DNA of 64,000 nt from Mactromeris polynyma (lineage: Eukaryota > Mollusca > Bivalvia > Venerida > Mactridae): assembly GCA_032209605.1 (NCBI GenBank), contig JASFXZ010000012.1:1302001-1366000 (forward strand). The letters are read 5' to 3'. Position numbers and translations under genes: made by a program. The notes beneath the pieces are model-generated. The model did not search any database, was not told the DNA's origin, and saw only the letters and a program-made list of their open reading frames with translations. Below are positions 1 through 13,916 of this stretch, one piece after another. Position 1 is the stretch's first letter, and each line of letters opens with the position of its first letter.

Positions 1-576
1 ATTATGTTAATGCAGACATCTAAGTATTGTTATATCTAGGGTATTGACTTATGTAATATTTAACTATATTTAACTAAACAATGACCATGTATGTTTGTGA
101 ATACTATGAGGGTTAGTGTATAGCACATTTAGTTCACGCTTGCTTTATGTGGCGGATATGTGCATCGAAGCCGCATTTAGCTCACTTGTCTTTAAGGTGT
201 TTTACTATAACGAATATTTGAATAAGGTAACAATATAAAAAAGTTTAATTTTGAAAAGGAGATAAACTTACTTTGTATCATAACCAATTTCCTTACCTAA
301 CCACTGTCAGTCGAATGATTTTCTCATGAGTTATGACCTTTTAATGTACACATACATTTTAGTGGGCATCTATATGTTTGTCAGCGCTTCGCCTTCTACA
401 TGTATGCCTATTTTGTGGATTTTAACGAAACTTCACATAAATAATAACTTAATAAGTTTAAACACATTTGTTTCTGTATAAACTGCGACAAACGCATGTA
501 AACGGCTATCGCCCATTGGTGTTATCTGTTAAAATGTTGATGATGATAATAATAACAATAATAATCTATTATGAAT
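1..576. other. Non-coding, nothing recognised
   Basis: AT-rich DNA with short unsupported open frames on both strands and a short ATA/AAT-rich simple stretch near 540-570. I see no domain, splice pattern or repeat family here. Confidence 0.6.
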
Positions 577-650
577 GCCCGTCTAGCGCAGTCGGCATTG
601 CACTAAATTACCAGTCCGAATATTGCGGGTTTGATCCCGAGTCCGACCGT
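577..650 (+). repeat. tRNA-derived SINE head or tRNA pseudogene
   Basis: An A-box-like TAGCGCAGTCGG lies at 584-595 and a B-box-like GGTTTGATCCC at 628-638. The boxes start 44 bases apart, which is the spacing inside a tRNA gene, and a possible acceptor strand GCCCGTC starts at 577. The matching 3' acceptor strand is missing and the D and T stems pair poorly, so this is not a functional tRNA. The likely identity is the RNA polymerase III promoter head of a tRNA-derived SINE; no body or tail family is recognised. Confidence 0.5.
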
Positions 651-1450
651 CTACGGCTATATGTTAGCTGTTATTCGCTTTTAACTACTCGAAACTGTTG
701 ATATGGTAAAGCAACCCTAAACCAAACTATTTATGTTATTTTAGCATATTTTTTCTGTTATTTTATTAAACATACACCGAACTGGCACAGGAGATTATTT
801 CTAACTGTCTGATGTGGGGATAGTATATCAGGTGACACAAAGTTATATTCATTTTGAATGTGTATATGGCAGTTTGAGGAAACACAATTTTTCTTTAAAT
901 TAGAACAGATGATGATGAATTTACATAGGACAAGACACAAAATAGCTTTATGCGGCATGACCATTCCTTTTTACCGCATACATATATATACGCGCGAACT
1001 ATATGCGGCACGCACTATACGTGGCACTACATAGCAAGATGGTATAATACTCATCTTACCATACCGCATAGTTTTATCATGCAATTGCTTAAGGGTGCGT
1101 AAACAGTTCGTTTCACTTACAATTGGTTATATCTTTATTTTCGTACACATTTATAACAGAACGCAGATATATTACAAGAAACTGACCGATTATGATATAA
1201 CGCTGACATCCGGTTTACAATTGTTGCTTTTGTCAACCCAAAGGTACAAAGGTATCCGCATATTGCAAATATTATAAGTACACATGCGTCGTTGCTTTCT
1301 AGCAGTAAGCATTTATTTGTTCACTAAATGACTGGCCATGCTGTGCGGAGTACGGTGACAGAGTTGAACATATAGTATTTATTCTATATTTTTAGACGTC
1401 GCCTATGTTTTCCTTATACATGTACAACATCTGCCATGTACGTAAATCAC
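651..1450. other. Non-coding, nothing recognised
   Basis: AT-rich, with repeated 'accgcata' and 'tgcggca' words around 950-1075 that look like remnants of an old inverted repeat but do not form clean arms. There is no convincing coding sequence. Confidence 0.5.
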
Positions 1451-2119
1451 ATGTACGAATGTACATCGTGTTGTTTACAACAGATACGAATGTCTGAATG
1501 TACATCGTGTTGTTTACAACAGATACGAATGTCTGAATGTACATCGTGTTGTTTACAACAGGTACGAATGTCTGAATGTACATCGTGTTGTTTACAACAG
1601 ATACGAATGTCTGAATGTACATCGTGTTGTTTACAACAGATACGAATGTCTGAATGTACATCGTGTTGTTTACAACAGGTACGAATGTCTGAATGTACAT
1701 CGTGTTGTTTACAACAGATACGAATGTCTGAATGTACATCGTGTTGTTTACAACAGATACGAATGTCTGAATGTACATCGTGTTGTTTACAACAGATACG
1801 AATGTCTGAATGTACATCGTGTTGTTTACAACAGATACGAATGTTTGAATGTACATCGTGTTGTTTACAACAGATACGAATGTCTGAATGTACATCGTGT
1901 TGTTTACAACATGTACGAATGTCTGAATGTACATCGTGTTGTTTACAACAGATACGAATGTCTGAATGTACATCGTGTTGTTTACAACAGGTACGAATGT
2001 CTGAATGTACATCGTGTTGTTTACAACAGATACGAATGTCTGAATGTACATCGTGTTGTTTACAACAGATACGAATGTCTGAATGTACATCGTGTTGTTT
2101 ACAACAGGTACGAATGTTT
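1451..2119. repeat. Minisatellite, 39 bp unit, about 17 copies
   Basis: Head-to-tail units of 39 bp carry the core 'catcgtgttgtttacaacag'. Copies differ at a few fixed positions: cagata or caggta (once catgta), and gtctgaa or gtttgaa. Each unit contains TGTTGT-TT-ACAACA, a 6 bp self-complementary stem with a 2 base loop. Because 39 is a multiple of three, long open frames run through the array on both strands (13-residue repeats). These are a by-product and not genes. Confidence 0.95.
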
Positions 2120-3228
2120 TAATAACACTAAATGAAAGGATACCATCATTCTGATATTTATTGTATTACATTTGGTCTAACTGACTTATTTATATCGATA
2201 AATTTGTCTAAAATATATGTACTCTATTTGTTATTGTTGTTTATAAGTATTTAAATAGATAAGTAAATACGTACACATTTTACGATGTATCATTCAAGAT
2301 GAAGGGGTTAGTGTATTTATACGAGTACCACACAATCAATAGTTGAGAACTTTAGATGCTAATTGAAATACTAAGATGCACTGTTTCAAACCTGAATTTC
2401 GTAACCTTAAAACGATTAGATACACTGTAGAGACATTTGAATCCATTCAATGACATAAAATGAAGCGTCTCGTATCGACGCCCAAATCTATACTTTGGAA
2501 AGTCTGGTCGGTAGCTGTTTAATTCTAAAAGACTAATAGGAAACTGGGAGCACATAGAGAAATAATATTGTTTGAGCCGACGATAATTTACTGAATGCAA
2601 TAAGCAACACTTATCATTTACAAAGAGCTTTCAGCCTTCACCAATTGATAACTAGATTGTATACATATTCATCTTATCGTAAATTGTTCTTTCTAATAAA
2701 TGGCACACATGGCAAGTGTTTTTCTACAAGGCTATCATTTTCCGCGGTGGGCGTCATCGAGAAAGCGACGGAGCAATTAAGAATGCCGCGCTGTCTTTTT
2801 AAACGGCCAAGTTCTTTGATTTACGCTAAAATCAAGTCGCGTATTAAAATATACATATCCGTTTTATTCAATTAATTCCACATTTAGATTTAAGGAAATC
2901 ATCGAGTATCTTGATAAAATATCGACCTGCCAATTAAACAAGATTTAAAGCCATTTGTTTCGTCTATTAGAGTTGCCAGGGTTCATATTAACGAGTCAAT
3001 TCATTTCTCCGCTAATGGTCTTTCTAAAAGAGATTGTTCTAAATAGATGAAATAAACTAATTACCGAAGAAAGAAACTGTTAAAATGTTCAAGTTAAAGA
3101 CAAGCAAGATGCTATAATAAAGCTACCACACATAACTGTTTTTTTATATATTTTTCACAAGTTGTTGGCCATTACCTCTATGTGGCAATACGTCCGCATT
3201 ATACTGTCCACGGAATATAACTTGACCA
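2120..3228. other. Non-coding spacer between two minisatellites
   Basis: No gene is seen. The part from about 2720 to 3040 is less AT-rich and less simple than its surroundings and has several ATTA/TAAT cores (for example 'caattaattcc' near 2870). It could be a conserved non-coding element, but this cannot be shown from one sequence. Confidence 0.4.
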
Positions 3229-4182
3229 GTTGTTCGTGGATCATCAAGTTAGTACCACATTTATACGTGGCAGTTGTTCGTGGAGCATCAAGTTAGTACC
3301 ACATTTATACGTGGCAGTTGTTCGTGGAGCATCAAGTTAGTACCACATTTATACGTGGCAGTTGTTCGTGGAGCATCAAGTTAGTACCACATTTATACGT
3401 GGCAGTTGTTCGTGGATCATCAAGTTAGTACCACATTTATACGTGGCAGTTGTTCGTGGAGCATCAAGTTAGTACCACATTTATACGTGGCAGTTGTTCG
3501 TGGAGCATCAAGTTAGTACCACATTTATACGTGGCAGTTGTTCGTGGAGCATCAAGTTAGTACCACATTTATACGTGGCAGTTGTTCGTGGAGCATCAAG
3601 TTAGTACCACATTTATACGTGGCAGTTGTTCGTGGAGCATCAAGTTAGTACCACATTTATACGTGGCAGTTGTTCGTGGAGCATCAAGTTAGTACCACAT
3701 TTATACGTGGCAGTTGTTCGTGGAGCATCAAGTTAGTACCACATTTATACGTGGCAGTTGTTCGTGGATCATCAAGTTAGTACCACATTTATACGTGGCA
3801 GTTGTTCGTGGAGCATCAAGTTAGTACCACATTTATACGTGGCAGTTGTTCGTGGAGCATCAAGTTAGTACCACATTTATACGTGGCAGTTGTTCGTGGA
3901 GCATCAAGTTAGTACCACATTTATACGTGGCAGTTGTTCGTGGATCATCAAGTTAGTACCACATTTATACGTGGCAGTTGTTCGTGGAGCATCAAGTTAG
4001 TACCACATTTATACGTGGCAGTTGTTCGTGGAGCATCAAGTTAGTACCACATTTATACGTGGCAGTTGTTCGTGGATCATCAAGTTAGTACCACATTTAT
4101 ACGTGGCAGTTGTTCGTGGAGCATCAAGTTAGTACCACATTTATACGTGGCAGTTGTTCGTGGATCATCAAGTTAGTACCAC
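3229..4182. repeat. Minisatellite, 44 bp unit, about 22 copies
   Basis: Very homogeneous 44 bp units with the core 'agttagtaccacatttatac'. The period can be read from successive 'gtggcag' starts at 3267 and 3311. The only recurrent difference is ggagcatc versus ggatcatc. The unit is not a multiple of three and no open frame persists. CCAC and GTGG, 8 bases apart, make a short inverted repeat in each unit. Confidence 0.95.
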
Positions 4183-6701
4183 GAATGTTGGTTAATTCAA
4201 TTACTGACGGCATGTAACATTCAGCTGGACAATACAATTGTTCTTCCAAAATAAGTTATCACATGCGTTTGTATTGCTGTGACATGATAATAAAACATTA
4301 TGTGTATTATACGTGTGAAAAGATTCCCGTTCCGTCATATCACCGGCTGCAGTAAACAAATGATAATTTTATATTTCTTTTTCGACATCTTCTTACGCAA
4401 TAACGATCAACAATCTAAACTTGTTGCATTAATTTCCAAGACAAGATACTTGGGAGAAATAAAACGATCGTAAATGGTAAAGTCAGCTCTTAAAACCGAA
4501 CTCACGCACGGATAATTTAGATCGGCATCTTTTTGACATTATACCTTCCGTGTTGAAGCATCTTTTCCAATAAGAGTCGGTTTTACGATCATCGAAACAT
4601 AAATCTGTAGTCTGTATTCATTGAGATAATGGAAAATAAATGACCCTAGAATTAAGTATTTTATGTCGTGCAATTTGATATTATGGGCAAATGCTAATGT
4701 GCGAAAAGTGTTGGAGACGACGGTGTGTTTTAGGACGGTATTTTTAAAGCTATCTTTGATCAGCTTCCCAGTATTCTTTTATCAATCTATTGGAATTCTA
4801 TCGCTTTTGTCGTAGCTACAGTTCAGCTCTGCTAAATGTTCTGTTTTATTATAAGCACAACTCGATTTTGTATCATTGTATATAAATTTTAACAAGTAAT
4901 AATCGATCTTCCGCGATCATTCTTACATAACTAACCGTAAATTCAACTTAACATTGTATTCACAGAAATACTAAATGGATTTATGTTCTAAGAATGTCTC
5001 CTATTTGATACATGTTCGAGCCTAGGAGTACAATGATAAACTTGTAATTCAAAACAGCAATATGGTGGCAGCCGTCAAACGTGTATTCGTACTCCTAGCC
5101 GGCATGACACATTGCAGACCATGTATATCAGCATTATTTGCATGACCTTTGGGATTGCCGCGATAATGTAGGGTTTGAAAAACTGGTAATTAATGTGTAA
5201 ATACAACAACAATGTTTGAAGAAAACACATTGGCTGACGTTCCTAACTTTTTAATATTCTTGATGTCAGTTAGTATGCAGAAATATCAACAAAGTTGGAA
5301 CAATTGTGACCTTCTGACAGGCTGGCAGTTTCAAGTCATGTCGCGAGAGTCAAGTATACACATATAAATGATATATGCTAAGTGTCTTCATGGCATTTTG
5401 TGGGTTTCTCATTCATTGCCATATATTTTTCACTAAAGAACATTTTAATTGGTATTGTTGTATGTCATAAATTCCAAAGTAGATGATAACAGTGTAACAA
5501 ATTTGCTAACCATGTTTTATACACGCCTGTTCAAAGGTATCCTTATGTAACGGTTAGGATGGGAAAGGGGAAAATATTCAGACGCCAGCAATATCTGGAG
5601 AAAAGTGTTTCAGCATGCTCACAGTTCAATAATAATTTTGATACACAATCCTCAAATACAACTAGTATTTTATGTATCCATTTTGTGTCATATTACACTA
5701 ATGTCTCAGAATTGACAATCGTGATTCTAGCAAAAATGCTGATCACAACACAGAGCTGGATTTGTGACATCAATTAAGTGGATTTTGACTGTTTCAGGAA
5801 GGAGACATCGGAAATCCATGATGTGTTGTGAACACGAGAATCGTTTTGTGAGAAATATTTAAGTCCTTCATCACTACAGATTAGACAATCAAAATAATAA
5901 ATGCTGGGCAGGAGACATGAAACATGAACACTTAAATATACGTGCATTCTGTGAGATGTCAAACAGCTCACTGCCCAAACTAAAGTAGCTTAGATTAGGT
6001 ATAGACAAGTTTGTCGATGGTCAATGTTGCATGTTGCTAGATTACGACGCGTGTGAAGTTGACCATATCAACACGGGTTGTACTTATTGCTGAGAACCTA
6101 TCTTACTGTAGCGTCTAACAAACCATTCGAAACACTGATATTCTAATATTCTTCTTTCATGTATCTAATGCACAAAGACAACACGTTACACCTTATATTT
6201 AATACAACCCAACAAAATTGTAATATAGCATGGACGTCTAATTTGCTTTTGTAATTTTTCCGCAACCAAACATTAATTCTTTCTTTGTTTATTTCTTTGC
6301 TTCAACCATTCAAGCATGTTTTTATTTAAGACGAGTATCTTGTTGATAAAATCTTAGTGTAATACATCCAATTTTACGATAAGAATACCAACAATCGGTT
6401 ATTCCAAACATTTAAAAATTTGATATCTCATGCTGGTTTACAGAATTCACCGTGGCTAAATGATGCAAACTACGAAGTTCAGAGCAAATTAGTTAATTCA
6501 AATGCTGGAAAGAAAGTATTTAATTTAATATCAGGAGACCATTGGCATGATAACGACACTGATAAGTAATGATCGGTAACGAGAGATGTAATTAACAATT
6601 AAACGCCATTAAACATGATGTAAACTAAGGAATGGAGGGGAATTCTCAAGAATAACATGTCCTCACATCGGCTCTCCTGATAGGGAGGGGAATATAGGAG
6701 C
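4183..6701. other. Non-coding, nothing recognised
   Basis: Unique AT-rich sequence. Short open frames at 5559-5777 (+) and 5774-5971 (-) show no convincing domain. No exon-like signal could be linked to either gene in the window. Confidence 0.5.
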
Positions 6702-6935
6702 CGTGCGTTCGGTTAAGGCTAACACTCGCACGAGTAAGAAACTACACTCGCACGAGTAAGAAACTGTGCACGCATTTTGCAACCGAAGGCTCTGTTTGCC
6801 AAAAAGTACGCGCCCCTTCGCTAGCTACCTCGGAGATGCTCGAGCGAGCGTACTTTTTGGCAAACAGAGCGTTCGGTTGCAAAATGCGTGCACAGTTTCT
6901 TACTCGTGCGAGTGTTAGCCTTAACCGAACGCACG
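6702..6935. mobile_element. Foldback / MITE-like inverted repeat
   Basis: Two arms of 88 bp (6702-6811 and 6848-6935) are reverse complements with a single mismatch and surround a 36 bp loop. The left arm is longer only because a 22 bp segment at 6722-6743 is tandemly repeated at 6744-6765. The ends read CGTGCGTTCGG and CCGAACGCACG. No clear target-site duplication is seen in the flanks and there is no coding capacity. The near-perfect arms suggest a young insertion or arms kept alike by gene conversion. Confidence 0.8.
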
Positions 6936-9900
6936 ACAGGTGTCACTAAATTGTTTCAGTTGGGCATCTTGATAGAGTCATTTACTTCCCGCAAGATTGT
7001 TTGACTCTCTTGAATATACAGAGCAAGTAATCGAGCTTACCAACTGGGTGACATACATACTCTATACGATGGTTCCACCATAGTATCTAAATATTGACAT
7101 AATTATAATCTGCCTGACAGTAATATACGCGATGATTTAATAACATATAGTATGCATGCAGTACAATTAACCACTGATAAACAGCAGATCTACACGTTCT
7201 TCTTATGACGTTGTCTGTAAATATTACTTTATAATAACATCATTATCAATATACATGTTATTGCACATTTAATTAGCAATTCACCATAGATACAGAACAA
7301 AATGTTTCTTCAAACCAAGAATTATATAAATATAGAAATGAAACAAAAAATAATTAAAATTAAAATCGGGGCCAAAATTAGACAATATAATAATGCACTG
7401 ACATCAAGGCATTTCCAAAAGAAATGCAACATTGGGCATTTTGCAATTTTACTAAACAATTTTTTTCCAACGGGACAATCTGAACGTTTAATGCAATGGT
7501 TAGTAGTACGCATAATTTAAAAAAAGAACGGACGTATACTTGTATCTAAATTCAAAATATTCAGCATCCAGGATTCCATACACAATACAATCAAGTCTGA
7601 CATATCGTCAGAGGTACATTGCTGCATACTAGTACCAACACTTTCAACAAATGCCCTTTTTTAAGAATTATTTCATCTAATCGAAGACTGTTATGCACTG
7701 TACTTTCTAGTCTACTGAACCATTATTTTCTCGATGCAATATCGTCTGGCATTTGCTTTAATTAGCATATCACGTGACGTTCAGCGGCACGCGGGAGCTT
7801 AGAGATGTTCTACCGTTTATCTGCGCAATTAGTGGCAATAATTAATTTGCCGTCTTAATTGGTGGCAATTTGAGGCAATCGTTGGACGATAATTCCTGAA
7901 GTCAATGAATCGAAATAATCTAAGAATTGTAACAGTAGCAGCTGGCATGATATCAGGAGACTTCTACATTTTTCCTCATAAAATGTTTGCTAATGACTTT
8001 GGAGAAAACTAAGAAACGTATAATCGTTTAAACGACCGTCGTAATAGAGCGAAGCACACGATTGATAAGTTAAATGCTGAGTAAAACAGCAAGTTACGAT
8101 GTCAAGTTAATATACGAACTTGTACGGGCGGAAGTCGGGCTAAAAACGTCTTAAAGCAGCTGTCTCTGGCAACATTTCATTTGATGTTCGAAAGTCAAGA
8201 TTTCTTATTATCCCAATGCCATTTTGTAAGTTTAGGGACACATAAAGATTGGCTTGTTTTTGTTGTGTTTCAAGCGTCACTGTCACAACTTTGATCTGTG
8301 GCAACCATGTATGTTTTGTTGTGGAGACAAACACCAAGTGTACTTTATTGTTTGTTATGGACAGGTACCGAGTTGACCCGCTGGTCATTTGAATGTCAGT
8401 AGACTGGCTTCTATATTGATGGGGACAAACTTGTCAGATGACAGTTGCTGGTGGGAAACAATGAAGGACTGATCAGAAACACAGTACCACTGAATACGTC
8501 TATACCTAACCGCCGAGATCGTCGGAAATACAATTGAAAATGGTTGTATCCAAACACAACAACAATCATGTAAACAGGCGGCTTATTACAGAATATTGAG
8601 TCTAAATAGTCAGTGGATCTGCACATTAACAAATCTGAATAACGAAATAAAACAAATTGTTATCAGGTAATATCACACGCACGTAGAAGGCGATTCCTCG
8701 AATGTTTCAATAACTGCTCACCGCCCTTCTCATATTTTTCTCTCACTGAAATAATTTATTGATACTAATTTAATTACGGTGATATGAAATCAACACGGCG
8801 ATTACAATGACACGTATTCCTGCTGGGGGCGCGCGCTGTGATATCGAAATATTGAAATTTTATTGGGATTCATTTTCACTGGTCGTTGATTGACTAAAGC
8901 CGGCGCTGTGGTAATTGCTTGCGATGAGTCGGACTCATTAACTAACAATCACTTGCTTTCAGATTTTAAATATCATCACGATTTTTACATCTTGTGTCAA
9001 ACTCTCTGGCGATTATCAAGTCCTCATTTTGGACAATACAAACGTGTAATGCTGGTGGTGTTTCATCCATGAGAGTGATTCATGTACATTGTCAATAATT
9101 TAATTTGATTATTTTGGAACATTTAGGTAAAATCAAGAAAATATTAGAGTACACGCTTTTGACAATGTCTATAACTAATCTCACGAATGATTGTAATACA
9201 TTTCAACGAATGCAATGATAAATAATACACGATTGAAACAAGCTTGATGGTAGAGCGACAATGTTGGTCAAACAGAATCCAACACATGTAGTAGTTGACT
9301 GACACCCACGGGACTGTGTTGGTAGACCTATCGCTTGTAACTGGAAGCTCTAGCAGTCGTCCTTTCTATAGAAACACATTGGTCGATTAATTCTTTGCTT
9401 GTTTCGATACGTTCAAAACACATTAAAGCCTAAATCAGACGAGGGTGAGAACATTGGTTACGTATTTGACAGATTGTTTATATAATAACGTTTTCATCCA
9501 TAACTTCATTTAGGTCATTTATGGAATCGCAACAATTTGTTGATGTTTATATGCGCACGTGTGATACTGAGCACTTAGTGTATTTAATCTTTAAACATTA
9601 TAACGTTCACTTTTTTATTTTCTAAATGGGGGATTGATATATTCAGTTAATCGATTGCAGAGTTTAATGTTTTCGGTAAAATTGTTTCTAAAGCAATTAA
9701 TTGCTGGTGCCTCATGAATCGTTTAAAAAGCACGTGCCCTTAACATGTCTGTCTCGCGTCTCGTGTTAGATCACGCGTAAAATCACGATAAAATGTTAGA
9801 TAACTCAATATTCAGATATTCTGTTTTGTTCGAAACGCCAGAATTTGAAACTGAGATATGGCTATTAAATGAAGTTTTAATCGTTCAAAGACCACCTTGG

Positions 9901-12900
9901 ATTGTTGATAGAAAAACGTTTAAAATTCCGAAGTGTTCTGGATTCCTCAGCTGTCCACTGAAGAAAACAACAACTTAATGATGTGTAACAACTATCAAAC
10001 TTAAATCGAGCATCTTTCTGACAGCCCCAATGTTGAGCGGAGTAAATGGTTAAATATATTGGAGACCCAAAATGCTAACCCGCGGCAATGACCAAATTTA
10101 ATTTCTATAAATACTTCATTACATTGATGAAAGCATCAACTTCCTGTTATGTTGTAATTATCACGTTGATGGTTGGTGGTCAATTCTGACTAGCTCTCTT
10201 GTGGTCAAAATGTAAAATTGACATAACATTGCAGTGTGCGTAACAAACGGAAAGGTTTCGCTCCCTAAATCACCGCACTAAGAGGGGTCAAATTTGAAAC
10301 AGCACATGCAGGAATTCCCGAAGGCCGTCATTCCGTGGTTGCAATATAGTCGTAGATAATGCAAGGTTTGAGATGTGGTCGTTACATGGGCTATTGGAAT
10401 TTTCCTCGGAAAAAAGGTTTGTGGCCAGACATTGTAGAGAAATATAAAACAATATTCAATTTCATCAAAAAGGAATCTTGCCTTTAGCGTTTAAGCAATA
10501 GTTTATTGTTCAGAATCATTCACTGCATCTTAAATATACGAAGCCCTTCCAGAATACGGTGACATGTTGGTGACTAACATATACAGAAATTAAAAACATT
10601 GAAATAGATCATTCGAGTATACTGCATGAAAACGCTTGTATCCGCCACTATATTGGTTCATGATACAAAAACTGACAAGTGTCATCCTCTTCGATTAAGG
10701 AGGTAACAATCTGCCAAAACGTGTCTAAAATTTTCACTTATTTATTTAAACGACTCTAACAACGCGTGATAAATTGCCTGTTCACTTGCTTAAGATGTCA
10801 TTTATTTATCTAGAAGGTGGCCAAATAGGCTGATCGAGATAGCAAGGGTCAATATATTTCATAAACAGTATAAATTTCAGATAAGACTCTAATCCGTTTG
10901 AAGCAATATATTCCGTGTGTTTATTTTCAGATAATTTTCGCTTATTATTATAATAGTCCCCGAGTTTTAATAGCTTTACTCGAGATCCAATGAAGAATCA
11001 CAGAGAGACATGGCTAAATCCCAGTATCATCCGTGCATTCCGTACTCGATCCGTACAATGTGTTCCCAATTATTGTACGTAGAAAATACTAAATGACTTC
11101 TCAACTAAAATCGGAAATTGTCAAGCTGTCAGCTAAGTTAACATGATGTCAGTTTTGTAGAAGAATCAAGTGTATTTGAAAAACATACAATGACATGAGA
11201 ATTCGGTAACGTGAACAATATTACCCTTTAAACCACAATAACTGTCATATCAACCCTGGGGAATGTTTAAATATGAGACAAACAATTCAGCAAGAGTAAC
11301 ATTTCAATATGGACCATATTTTCTAGAGTAACGATTGATGTTTGCGGTATCACACACGTGTTGTTGACGTTTGTATGTTGACGTGTATAATTAAAAACAC
11401 AATATAATCAAATGATAGTTACCTGAGGAATTTCTCTAATTAATTGATATGGAATGGTCTTTCCATATTGATAATTCTTGGTGCTGAAAGCAATGGAAAT
11501 AGGTTTATGTTTTGTGAACTTTGCCCCGAAAAGTATATACAATACTTCATTTGTCGCTACTTAAATGATTATGATTCAATGACACACTCACTCAGACATG
11601 CATACTTTTTATGTTCAAACGTATGCTTTAGTACAATTTTCAATAATTGCAACAAATAAAGACTAGAAAGTCCCCGGTGTGTGCTGTTTGTACACACGGT
11701 ATGTCAGCCGCTCCAAGCAAATAAGGCATTTAAACAGTGAATATGCAGAAGCGAAACACTAATTAAGACAATCTGACAAGATATACTCCTATTAATCTAT
11801 ATACAATACATTGTAAGAAAATGGTCGTTACGTTCACAGGCAAAATGCATTACAAGTGATAATACGCTTTATTCATGAAAACATCTGCCAGTAGGAAACA
11901 TGATGGAATAAGCTTAAATGACAGGATGTTACTTTTATGTGTACGTTATGCTCGCGTTTTAAGGAGCAATTGAATCCAAAACAAGTCCATATTACCTTTA
12001 AGTTGTTTTGTAGAAGTAAAAAAACTCGGATAAAGCTTGTTTCAATAGCTCGCAAATTCGCTCGAACAAAGCAACGCATTGTTAATGTAGTCGTTACATA
12101 GCCGGATTTGGTATTGTAAATTTTATTCACATAGTTTTGTATCCTATATTAAGCTATGCCCCTTATCTTCGATGCCCCAAAATTGACCAATTGATTTCTA
12201 TATTAGTGTTATCCGTCATAATTCTACTGACACCTCAAATTACAAATATGCGCTGCTGTTCCCTGTGGTTTTAGATAATAACATAATGTTGACATGGTGC
12301 CTTTCAGATAATGGTCGTTTAATTTTGATTTTATCCTTCTTGCCCTATATCTTTATTATCACAATTTGTAAAATTTTGACACTACTTGTGAAATGTTTAA
12401 TAAACCGTTCGCTTAGAGTGTATCTTTAATAACACATTCACTGAAATGGTATAGATCTATATAATGACGGAACGGACACTCCAGATCAAAATTGGTTTCA
12501 ATCTGTGTCTGATCACCATTTTATCAGAATTTCAATAAACTTAATGACAGCAATGTATCCAACTTTTGATCATTGTTTTATTGGTTTTATAAAACTACAT
12601 TAGTTTTAATATCTAGTTTTTTTCGTCGGAGCTCTTAAACAGTGTCCTTAAGATATACTCATCAAAATGGAAACATTCTAATTTCGGATTCTTGAAGCAT
12701 GATATTTGAAAACAATACAATATAACAAATTATATAATATAAGTTTTAAGAGACTAGTCTATGGGGAAAAGACCAATTGAATTGCAACCTGTGCTTATGT
12801 TTTTCTATTTATATATTTTACCGAAATAAAACACTCTTTTGAACATAATTAGTAAATTAAACGAGATTTAATTGGCTATATAACCTATAAGTACTTGTGG

Positions 12901-13916
12901 AAACTGAAACATTTCCATCTACTTTAACTTGTTGACAATGACGATTGTAATTAGAAGCTAACACAAGACTATTTATTGCTAGACAAAGAATGCGTATGGA
13001 GAACTTTGCCTCTAAGAAAATGAACTCCGTTATTGGGAGCTTATCTACATACCTTCACGGAATCGTTTATATGCCTCACACCTATCGGAAGAGTTGTGGG
13101 CGGAGCCTAAGAAGTTTGATTGTCATGCGAAGTGCAGTTAGAACAGTTTTAGAACTATCAAATGCTTTCTTCTGTTCATTCAGCCTCATTTGTATCCTAA
13201 TTAATTTATAGAAATTCCGCTGGGCTCCTTAATTTTAGTTATTGGTCTTGCTATCATATTATCGATTGCGATAGAGGGTGTTACTCACTGATTGCCGGCG
13301 ATTCAAGCTTTTAACAGTTTAACGCTTTTCATGTTTGCAGAGGACATGTAGGCTGTGAGATATTCTTTTCATTTTCTAAGCCGTTTACGACGATTGCTGT
13401 CAACTTTTTTTATTTCACACATCGTGGGGATAGAGAATAGTCGCCTTAATTGCGCGGATGGACATAAGTGGTGGTCCTTAGGAACATTTGTTTGTTTTAT
13501 CGAAGACGTGACTTCTAATTGATGTTTAAAGATTGTGGGAGAAAACTGGACATATACTTAGTTAATTTGGAATAATTTCTATAGACTGGGCATCGATGTG
13601 AAAGCCCACTGGCAGTGTTGCATATACGGACTTGGACAGATAAAGAATATAGTACGACATTTAACACATGTTGAAATTTATAAAATATTACTAATTGCGT
13701 TAACTTTGCGGATTAAATTGCAATTATCGAACCGCGAGAGAGACTACTTATTAGCTTTACAAAAGGAGAACCTCGCAAAATCATTCATATACTTTTGTGG
13801 AAGCATAATTTCAAAAAACATTTTAAATTGTGCCAGCATTTGTTATTTCATAAAAGAATTAAGATAACGGTTGTAGATACAGTACCATTTATCAGGCAGA
13901 TACAAAGACGTTCTGA
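6936..13916. other. Upstream non-coding region of the homeobox gene
   Basis: There is no supported coding sequence in about 7 kb. Around 7745-7900 several TAATTA/CAATTA homeodomain-type cores and an E-box CACGTG (near 7771) lie close together. Around 8690-8890 a second stretch has mixed composition and AATTA cores. A GGGCGG box occurs near 13,100, about 0.8 kb before the first coding exon. These are candidate regulatory stretches only. No core promoter or transcription start could be fixed. Confidence 0.35.

Noticed and set aside
577..650. Functional tRNA gene
   Set aside because: A and B boxes are correctly spaced, but the acceptor stem does not close and the other stems pair poorly.
1392..2135. 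Cysteine-rich repeat peptide (MSECTSCCLQQIR repeats)
   Set aside because: A 39 bp minisatellite with open frames on both strands; no signal peptide or unique coding flank.
1451..4182. CRISPR-like arrays
   Set aside because: Units are contiguous, with no unique spacers, and the host is a eukaryote; these are minisatellites.
5774..5971. A minus-strand frame with WISDVSFL, slightly like hAT-derived domesticated transposases
   Set aside because: The resemblance covers fewer than ten residues and no neighbouring frame continues it.
13598..13867. An 89-codon frame just upstream as an extra 5' coding exon of the homeobox gene
   Set aside because: It ends in a stop before exon 1, an in-frame TGA precedes the exon 1 ATG, and no splice donor/acceptor pair supports joining.
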